Source of the DNA: Diphasiastrum complanatum
Lineage: Eukaryota > Streptophyta > Lycopodiopsida > Lycopodiales > Lycopodiaceae
Length of the DNA: 64,000 nucleotides
Assembly: GCA_029204225.1 (NCBI GenBank)
Contig: CM055103.1
Span: 21,640,709-21,704,708 of the forward strand
Direction: 5' to 3'
Shown here: one piece after another, positions 56,370 through 64,000 of the stretch
Layout of the letters: each line of letters begins with the position of its first letter
Numbering within the stretch: the first letter of the stretch is position 1
The notes under the pieces: generated by a model
Seen by the model: the letters and a program-made list of their open reading frames with translations, nothing else
Databases searched by the model: none
What the model was told of the DNA's origin: nothing
Made by a program: the position numbers and the translations under genes

Positions 56370-56600
56370 ATTGTGTTTTCATGCACTAAGAAGTGCAATG
56401 TCGGATTCCGAAATGTGCAATGTCGAAATTTAAACTGTGTAATGTCACATGAAATGCGCAATGTTGGATTCCGAAAGACAATGTCATATGAATCAAAACT
56501 TGCTATTTGATCCAAATGTTGAATGCAATCAATATTCAATCCAAAAATGTTGCTCCAAGAACATTTGCTCCAAGTACATTTACTCCAAGAACAACTCGTG
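56370..56600. repeat. Short imperfect direct repeats
   Basis: TGCAATGTCGGATTCCGAA-type units (about 56390-56490), and three 15-bp units TGCTCCAAGAACATT at 56551-56595 with one or a few changes each. Confidence 0.5.
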
Positions 56601-56659
56601 ATCAAAATGAATGTGCTATTTTTTACGCTTTTTTTTTAATTTTTAAAAATCTAATTCAA

Positions 56660-57040
56660 CACGTTGAAAATCGAGATATCATTAGGCGTCGAATTTCGAC
56701 GACTATTGTTACGTCGGGCATCCGTGGAACATTCGTCGGATGATTTGGAAGGACTCTCTATCCGTCGGAAATGCAAACAGACATCGGAATCTGACGACTT
56801 CTAGGGATGCTGCAATGTGATTGACACGTCGGCAATAAGACATTGGATCGCGTCAACGGCCACATGGATTTGGATGTTGCATTGCGACGTCCAATAGGAC
56901 AACCTCCGTCCAGCTCTAAGGAAGTCACTCGGCGGGTCGATTTTAAATTGTTGTCGGAATTTGACAGAGCTTGCGATCGTCGATTTCGACAATTTCATTG
57001 TGACGTTTTTTGCGATGAGCATGCCAAACAAAAAGAAAAT
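56660..57040. other. CpG-rich block with recurrent CGTCGG/CGACG motifs
   Basis: At least ten copies of CGTCGG, CGACG or close variants in both orientations, unlike the AT-rich flanks. This resembles subterminal repeat regions of some DNA transposons, but no TIR pair was found. Confidence 0.4.
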
Positions 57041-57128
57041 TAAACCCGTGATTATCCGTGATAGATCACGTCAAAAATCGTGGTGACCACATACAATTGA
57101 TCGATCTAATCACTACTCTGATTCCTAT

Positions 57129-57584
57129 TTGTTGTTTTTACTGTGTGCTTCTACAGTTCAAAAGTACGCCAGAAAGATTGAAGTGCTTTACAAACCTAAA
57201 CACACGAAGATGAGCATGGCCACTTCTGTTGATTTTGAGTTTATGGTTGGAATCATCGTTGTTCCCATCAACCTGAGTCTAATGGACACAGAGGACATAC
57301 AACAGTGGTATGAGGAGGCACAGTCAATGTTCTAGAAGCTGGAGTTTCCAATCCCTCTGACACACGGTTTCCAAAGCCATTTCCTCATGACAACGGCCTA
57401 CAATCTTAACCCTACCTTGAAAGAGTTTTCATTCAATCTCTCAAGGAACGGCAATCACATGTACATTGTGCCACTAGCCACCAAAGACCTGATGGAGTTT
57501 GGATTTCTAGAAGGACCAGTCTGGATTACCAAGAAGTTGAAGGAGCTAGAGAGTTCCTTGTTAAAAATGTCACTTCCAACTTGA
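57129..57584 (+). pseudogene. Unidentified ORF with one in-frame stop
   Basis: A single frame of about 150 codons from 57129 to a TGA at 57582-57584, interrupted only by TAG at 57333-57335. Stretches include VQKYARKIEVLYKPKHTKMS, TEDIQQWYEEAQSMF, LTHGFQSHFLMTTAYNLNPT and EGPVWITKKLKELESSLLKM. Amino-acid use looks protein-like. I do not recognise the family. It lies just left of the copia A LTR. It may be a recently broken gene or a transposon ORF, and no splice pattern is evident. Confidence 0.35.
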
Positions 57585-57619
57585 ATTACTTGGTTAATCT
57601 TGATATATTTGACCATGAT

Positions 57620-58398
57620 AGGATATCATGCGTGTGGAGCCGGTTCCCATGTGTGAAAGGTTGTACATAACTTACTTTTATAAAGTTAGATTGTTCTTAG
57701 AGTGTGAAATTGACCTTTGAGTAGAATCTAGAAAAAAGTCATTTTGGTCAAACTTTTTGTAAATAGATTGCACTTTCATGCGAATGAGTAAATGATCCCA
57801 TATGTCAAGATGCTATTCACACGTGTGGATAAGATTGTAGATGATAAGATACAGAGATTCCATTAGAACGTATTTTATAGGGAATATTCCCATAATTGTG
57901 GAAGACTAGCTTTTTTGTTTCTAGCTAATGAAAATAGTCAACTTTGGAAAATGAGCATATATGGCTCCCATTGGTGGATCTGAATGACTAGGCACTCTTC
58001 ACACGTGTGAAGGCTTGTTGGACAGTACTCAGCTCGTGGATGTACTTGATCTATAAAGGGATCAACCAAATCAATGAGAAGTTGATGAGACATTGGCAAT
58101 TTCTAGCTTTGCTTGTAATTCTCACATTTGTCTTGAGTTTTTATGATTGGAATGCATTTGTATGTAAAAGTACTCCACTCTCAGTTTACAGTCCATATTG
58201 GTACTGTCCTCTACACGTGGGAGCCGCTCTTAATAGTTTTCAATCATTTGATCCATTGCTCTTGCTAAAATCATAGTGTAATGTATCTAGATCAAGATCT
58301 AACACATAGAACTTGATAGATCTTTGGATTTAGCAATCAATAACTCTTAAAAATTGTTTTGTACAATCATAATTGTCCTTTTTATCAAAAAGTTTACA
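57620..58398 (+). mobile_element. 5' LTR of copia element A (left end uncertain)
   Basis: Ends AAAGTTTACA at 58398, one base before a PBS. The left end is somewhere around 57.6 kb and not pinned down because no second LTR is in the window. It contains CACACGTGTG at 57818-57827 and 58000-58009, and CACGTG at 58214-58219. Confidence 0.55.
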
Positions 58399-58399
58399 T

Positions 58400-58410
58400 T
58401 GTATCAGAGC
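58400..58410 (+). other. Primer-binding site of copia A
   Basis: TGTATCAGAGC, one change from TGGTATCAGAGC; initiator tRNA-Met type. Confidence 0.7.
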
Positions 58411-58981
58411 TAAGTATAAGAGTGATTTTATGATTAATAAATCTTGTGAAAATCATTGACAATGTGTTGTTTTTGAACTTTACTTGAGTGGCGAGTTCAA
58501 GGAGAGTGGTAACTTCAATATTTTTGGTCAAGATCGATTTGTGGGCTTCAAATGTACTTTCCACACGTGTGAAACCATACATAAACCTTCAAAACATCTT
58601 CTTATAGTGTTTTTGGTCCAAAAAAATGTGCATACTAGTCCAAAATTCATGATTTTTGGTGCATTGTCTAGATCTAGGTTCAATCCATTGAATGCTAATG
58701 ATCAAATAGAGATTTGAGTCATTGAAGCAATTCATTTTGAAGCATTAGATCAGAGCTTTAAGGCTGATTTGTTTAGATCTTATGTGTGTGTGAAATATCA
58801 AGCAAAATTGTGCTAGAATCAATCTTGTGAAGGAGTGATTTGCTAGGATTTTTGAGTGGATCTATTACACCATCATCCAAGTTTGAACTAGGTTGATTGG
58901 GCCGACTTAGAAAGCTAGAAATCTATCTTAGATCATTCATTATCAAGAGATCTTTGTGCATCTCATAAGCATTCATTCATA
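58411..58981 (+). other. Leader of copia A
   Basis: Non-coding; contains a further CACACGTGTG at 58562-58571. Confidence 0.5.
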
Positions 58982-59809
58982 ATGTCATCCATGGGTGGAT
59001 ATTTGTTAGAATCTAGGGAGAAACTAACTTTCACAAACTATTCCATATGGAAAGTGAGGATGGAATCACTACTTGTGATCCATGACCTCTTGGATATTGT
59101 TCTAGAAATTGAGGAAGAGCCTCAAGGAGCCCAAGAACAATTAAAATACAAGAAGAGGGCTAGATTGGCCCTACATTGTCTAAAGATGAATGTAGGCAAT
59201 GACCTCTTGAAAGAGGTGGCTTCTTGTGCCTCATCAAAAGAGGCTTGGGATTCACTAAAGAACCTTTACGAATCCAACAACAATTCAAGAGCGCTTATGC
59301 TGAGAAACTTGATCTTGCAAAGCATGAAGGGAAGTGGAGAAAATGGACAAGAATATGTCCTAAGGATAAAGTCTTCAAACAAAGAATTGGGATCTATAGG
59401 AGAAAAGATTCAAGATAATGAACTAGTACTGGTGATATTGAATGGATTAGGTGATGAGTTCTCTAAACTAGTTCAATCTTTTGCAATTCAAGACCAACTT
59501 CCATCAATAGATAAGTTGCATAATGTTCTTGTGGCTGAGGAGAGTAGGATTCTACACCTCAAGACAAGAATGGGGTCTATGTCACTACATGGTGGTGATG
59601 AGAAAGCAAACTACACATCAAAGGGCAAGAAGAAGACTCAACCATTCAAGAAGAACCAAGGCAAGGAGGCCGAGGTCAAGGATGGAGGATCTACCTCCAA
59701 AGGGAAGCAAAAGAACAAAGCCAAGATAAAGTGTTTCTTTTGTGGAAAGAAAGGACACTTTGCTTCCAAATGCTATAAGAAGAAGAATGCACAAGGGAGT
59801 GAAAATTGA
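58982..59809 (+). CDS. Copia A gag polyprotein part with CCHC knuckle
   Basis: 275 intact codons. N-terminal LTFTNYSIWKVRMESLLVI (gag UBN2-type start with the W of NY..W), KEAWDSLKNLYESNNNSRAL, EYVLRIKSSNKELGSIGEKI, a Lys-rich linker, and an intact zinc knuckle CFFCGKKGHFASKC near the C-terminus. It ends with TGA at 59807-59809, where copia elements usually read on into protease, so the stop separates gag from pol here. The frame is open and probably young. Confidence 0.88.
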   Translation: MSSMGGYLLESREKLTFTNYSIWKVRMESLLVIHDLLDIVLEIEEEPQGAQEQLKYKKRARLALHCLKMNVGNDLLKEVASCASSKEAWDSLKNLYESNNNSRALMLRNLILQSMKGSGENGQEYVLRIKSSNKELGSIGEKIQDNELVLVILNGLGDEFSKLVQSFAIQDQLPSIDKLHNVLVAEESRILHLKTRMGSMSLHGGDEKANYTSKGKKKTQPFKKNQGKEAEVKDGGSTSKGKQKNKAKIKCFFCGKKGHFASKCYKKKNAQGSEN

Positions 59810-60687
59810 GGCAATTTTGCACAAGGGGAGGAGGAAGAGGATGGCTTTAACACATCCTTGATGGTAGCATCTACACCAAAATCAAGCCAAGAGACATGGT
59901 GGATTGATAGTGGGGCTAGCTCCCACATGTCATTCAACAAGCATTATTTTTCTACTTTACTTTCTTGTAATGATTTTAAGAAGTCAATCTACACTGCTAG
60001 TGTTAATGTATGATAGATGGCATAGGATCTATTACATTAAACTTAGGATCATCTAAGAGGATAGATCTTGATAATGTTTTGTATGTTCCATTCATTACAA
60101 AAATTTGTATAGTGTTGGTCAACTAATGGACAATGGACTAGATGTACATTTCAAGAATGGAGTATGTTCCATCTTGAAAAGTGATTGGTGCATAGCTAGT
60201 GGCATCAAGCAAGGAAGGATTTTAAGTTGGATGCTAATGTGGCCATTGAAAGTGTGAATATGGTTAGGGAGGAGTTGACTCAAGTGGAGCTTTGGCACAA
60301 AAGATTAGGCCATCCTAATCTTCAATCAATGGAGTCCATGGCATCAAAGGAGCTAGCTCTTGGCCTACCAAAATCATTCACAGAGCGTGGCAAAGTGTGT
60401 GAGGCTTGTGGCCTTGCAAAGTCACACAAGACTTCCTACAAGAGATCTTTGACAAGATCTACTTCACCCTTGGATCTTATTCATTCAGATGTACATGCTT
60501 TTTCTCATGAAAGTAATGGAGGTGCCTTAATGTATGTGACGTTCATAGATGATTGTACTAGATTCACTTGGATTGACTTATTGTCTAAGAAAAGCCCTGT
60601 ATATGAGGCTTTTGTGAAGTTTAAGTCTCTAGTGGAAAAGTAACTTAGTTCTTGCATTAAAGTTCTAAAATGTGATAATGGAGGAGA
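59810..60687 (+). pseudogene. Copia A protease and integrase N-terminal part, interrupted
   Basis: Protease WWIDSGASSHMSFNKHYF (DSGAS active site) at about 59900-59940. Frameshift near 60010-60110. Then an open frame 60227-60643: ELWHKRLGHPNLQSMESMAS, CEACGLAKSHKTSYKRSLTR (HHCC), HSDVHAF, YVTFIDDCTRFTWIDLLS. After a TAA, KVLKCDNGGD is cut at 60687 by the LTR of copia B. Confidence 0.85.
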
Positions 60688-61722
60688 TGTTGGAGTTTAA
60701 TCTTACTCCTACTCTTCCTAACTGCCCTCCTTCCTTCTCTCAATTTTACTCTCTCAAATGAAACTTGCAAAAAATGAACTGATTTTCAACAATTTGCATT
60801 TTTTGACTGATTGTCGCAACAGTCTGCATTTTTCTTTGCAATTTCTGACAGGTGAAAAACCTGACACTGTCACCTTTTCACCTTCGGGTCATCCTGAGCA
60901 ACTAAGTATTTTGCAACACTGGTGCTAACTTGGTTTTTCGGCCATTTCAGACACTTTCATAAATGCAAAAAATGTGACACTCTGCAGAAATACACAAGAT
61001 TCCAAGTACAGATTGTCTATGTCTTCACGCTCCAATAACAACTATTCTAATTAGTCAGTTAATCAACTGTTAAGTGATCTTGTAAATGTAAAGCTAGAAT
61101 AATACAAGATCTTTCAGTTGCTATATATATGTAAATGAGCGATTGAATCGATTATCGAAGAAGATCAAAGAGATAGATCTACAACCAAAATCGGTCTCCC
61201 AGTAGCTGACTCCTCAGTGTTAGTGATTATAGAGAGGGAGAGATATTTAGAACTTTAGCAATTGCTTTGAATCTATGAGTAGGATCATGCGCATATCAGT
61301 GCAATTGTATTGTGGTCTGATCGTTGTTACTACAACTTTATTATATAGATTCGCTACTGTACTACATCTTTTGCATTCTTGTTGAATGAAATTAACTCTC
61401 ACTCCTCTTTCGCAAACATCAATATAAAGAGAGATGTATGGTTGTCTATGACGCTTAAATTATTTCTACATTCTCTTCATATCAAATTATCAGTATTAGA
61501 TGATTGCATGGCTATCTCAGACGCCTAATCATTTCTGTAATCTCTCTTTCACGGCAGTCTAAGACTCCTACACTGATAATATTATTCAACACATAAGAAC
61601 AATTTGTAATCTCCATTCTCTAAGTAATCCACAATCCTGTTAAACACAATTGTCATTGTTCTTCATAGTATTCATTGTCTTTCTCTTGTTGGTTGAGACT
61701 TCGTTCAAAAGTTTCCCCAACA
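60688..61722 (+). mobile_element. 5' LTR of copia element B (1035 bp)
   Basis: Starts TGTTGGAGTTTAATC inside copia A integrase and ends GTTTCCCCAACA at 61722, with inverted ends TGTTGG/CCAACA. It is followed after four bases by a PBS-like site. The 5 bases in front are GGAGA, the expected target duplication; its partner would be outside the window. Confidence 0.8.
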
Positions 61723-61726
61723 AAAG

Positions 61727-61738
61727 TAGTATCAGAGC
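61727..61738 (+). other. Primer-binding site of copia B
   Basis: TAGTATCAGAGC, one mismatch to the initiator tRNA-Met type site. Confidence 0.7.
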
Positions 61739-61852
61739 GCTAGTTTATTGGATTACTAGAGTCTAGGATTTATAATAGAACTTAATATGTTCTTATTTCA
61801 TAAGAGCTAGTTCATTCTGTTTGTGTTCAATCTGATCTGTTCCTCAATTTTA

Positions 61853-62395
61853 ATGGAAGGTTCAACCTCAAAGATCCGCTTGATTAACAAATTCAACGGA
61901 GATGACTTCCACATGTGGAAGTTCACGATGAGCATGGTCTTAATTGAGAAGGAGCTATGGTGATACGTTAACGGTTCTATAGCCAAACCGGCAGAACTTG
62001 AACTACTTTCAGCATGGGAAGCAAATGATGGCAAAGCACTTGCCATTGTATCCTTGAATTTGAAAGACACTCAGATTGCTCACGTATCAAACAATACCAC
62101 CTCCAAAAAAGCGTGGGATATTCTAACAAGTATCTATGAGACTTCAGATGTATCGACTCGCATATTTCTAAGGAAGAAGGTCCTCACACTCAAGATGAGT
62201 GAAGGCACCTCAGTCATTAATCACCTGAACAGATTCAAACAATTGCTGAATGAACTTGCTACCATAGGTTCCCCTATTTCAGAAGAAGACTTAACAATGT
62301 CTCTTCTCGCCAGTCTTCCATCCTCCTACAACAATCTAGTATTGCTTCTGAGCAATACTCTTGTGCTATCTTTTCAGAAGCCGATAGCAAGATAA
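61853..62395 (+). pseudogene. Copia B gag, interrupted and truncated
   Basis: ATG at 61853. IRLINKFNGDDFHMWKFTMS, a TGA in place of a codon after EKELW (near 61960), then the same frame continues AKPAELELLSAWEANDGKAL, KAWDILTSIYETSDVSTRIF, LNRFKQLLNELATIGSPISE, SLLASLPSSYNNLV. It breaks off near 62380 where minus-strand copia RT begins. Confidence 0.82.
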
Positions 62396-63640
62396 AAGAA
62401 TGTTGCACTGTCTTGAAGTAGAGATTAGAATTTGAAGTGCTTGGTTTATAGTCGTGATTGATAAGAAAAGTGTTGATCCCTTGAAACCATGCTCTAGTAG
62501 ATCTTGCTTCAAGCCATAAAGTGCTATGTGGAGTTTATATACATGATTCTTTTTGCCTAAGATAGTATATTCTTCGAGTTGTATCATGTAGATATCTTCT
62601 TTGATAACTCCATTAAGATATGCTAATTGTACATCCATTTGATATATTTCTAGATCGGTTGTAGCAGAAAACAACAATAGAATTATGATCGAAGAATGTT
62701 TAACTTTTTACTGAAAGTCTAGTCAACATTATGTATCTGTGAAAATTTTATCGCGACAAGTCAAGATTTCCTTCGATCAATGCTTCCATCGGCCTTGTAT
62801 TTGATTTTTAATATCCATTTGTAATCAACTACATTTATGCTGGCAGGCAATGCGACAATAGTCCAAGTCTGATCCTTCATGAGAGATGAATATTCTTTAT
62901 CCATAGCTTCCTTCCAAAGATCGGAATCAGGTTGACTAAGTGCTTCGTCAACAATAATCGGCTCCTGAACAAGAAGCCCGCAGATTCGTCGATATACCTT
63001 ATAGGTGGTCTATGATTTCCTGTTGATCTTCTACGAGATGAGCAAAGTTGATTGTTTTCATTATGTTGCTGCAGTGGAAATAGCTTCAGCCTAGAAAACT
63101 TTCGAAAGTGTCGCATGAGCATGCTTAATCTTAGCCGATTCCACTAAGTTTCTGTTCTTTCTCTCAACAAGTCCATTAGACTGAGGTGTGTCCTAATCTA
63201 TAATGCCAAAGTTATGCCTTATTGACAAGAACATAGGTTTTCAAGGCTTGATTTGTGTCAGAATAACAATTAGACAGTCTATATAACTATCCATGCCTCT
63301 TGCCGAGTGCAATGATCTTGTTTGTCTTATCGATAATTTGACATTGATCAGTATCAAACTCTATCCTATGACCTAAATCAGTAATTCTAATTATTGATAA
63401 CAGATTTGTAGAGAGTTTAGGTACATACAAAACACTTGATAGCAGTTTGAATTGATTATGTTGGAACAAGAATCTTACAGTGCCTTCACCTTCGATAGTG
63501 TGTGTGTGTGTGTGTGCTATCGTCACCAAGATGAACAAATTTCTTTGTACTGTAAGACATATAGGAGTGAAGATCCTCATGATGACTGGTCATATGTTGA
63601 GTAGCTTTTAGAATTCTGGATCTAATGATTAGTGCGCTTG
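62390..63640 (-). pseudogene. Copia protease-integrase-RT fragment in opposite orientation
   Basis: On the minus strand from right to left: FKLLSSVLYVPKLSTNLLSI (63470-63400), the integrase end TPQSNGLVERKNRN (about 63160), a connecting region, and RT (TDLEIYQMDVQLAYLNGVIK, VYKLHIALYGLKQ, 62680-62460). Stops and frameshifts separate these. It may be the inverted pol of copia B itself or a second element inserted head-on. Confidence 0.7.
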
Positions 63641-64000
63641 CAATACTTACAAAACATCTTCTTCTTTGACTGTGGATCGGATAATTGTTTTTTTTACTTT
63701 GTGTTAGCTTCGATACGGACAGCTTAGAGTTTTTCTTTTTCTGTCGCTTAGAACCTTTGTTGACATTTGTTGGAAGAAGTAATGACGACTCACTAATTCG
63801 AAGGTTATGGACAAACTATCGAGCGTAGCGGAATGAGCCTTCTTTCCTAGTGCATGACTACGCCTATCAATAATTGAACAAAGCTATAATGACAGAAGTC
63901 ACATTCAATCCTTTTAGCGACTAACTTTGAAATCATTAGTACTAAATTGATTCTGTAGCCAAACAATTTAGAGTGTAAAGTGATGTATAGAATATCACAG
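63641..64000 (-). other. Window end, probably further copia sequence
   Basis: No clear domain. The position upstream of the protease on the minus strand suggests gag/nucleocapsid remnants. Confidence 0.3.

Overview
This 64 kb window is plant nuclear DNA, most likely from a flowering plant (inference). It has spliced genes with plant-type introns, Ty3/gypsy chromoviruses, Ty1/copia elements, a LINE, a CACTA-type transposase relic, a TIR element with 8-bp target duplications, and retroelement primer sites complementary to plant initiator tRNA-Met. The genus cannot be told from the sequence.

Two host genes can be reconstructed end to end, and they diverge from a shared 12.8-kb intergenic space. 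(1) On the minus strand, 18592 down to 3051, seven exons encode a 323-residue mitochondrial carrier of the thiamine diphosphate carrier group; its first intron appears to use a GC donor. (2) On the plus strand, 31417 to 52344, five exons encode a 299-residue regulatory (beta) subunit of protein kinase CK2; its second intron is 17.3 kb long. Every exon junction I give keeps the reading frame.

Nearly everything else is transposable-element strata inside introns or between genes. Carrier intron 1 (11952-18475) holds a decayed gypsy pol fragment. Inside that fragment lies a tiny tandem TRIM (13537-14191) with three LTRs of about 144 bp, two 116-bp internal domains, two primer-binding sites and perfect 5-bp target duplications. 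Each TRIM LTR carries a 72-nt tRNA-like sequence with intact RNA polymerase III A and B boxes. I consider this the most interesting object in the window. The same intron has a 91-bp tRNA-like insert with a perfect 17-bp target duplication. The intergenic space (18.6-31.4 kb) holds gypsy gag, copia integrase and gypsy RT fragments, then AT-rich DNA and the GA-rich CK2-beta leader.

CK2-beta intron 2 holds a full-length but defective chromovirus (33668-39402, LTRs about 1% different) inserted into the gag gene of another gypsy element. It also holds a LINE copy with the structure of a twin-priming inversion (43788-45680), solo-LTR-like and copia relics, and microsatellites. Intron 4 holds an 870-bp hAT-like non-autonomous element with an extremely G/C-rich core. 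Right of CK2-beta, 57.6-64 kb is a nest of copia elements: copia A is split by the LTR of copia B, and B's gag meets a copia pol fragment in the opposite orientation. The left edge (1-195) is a CACTA-type transposase fragment.
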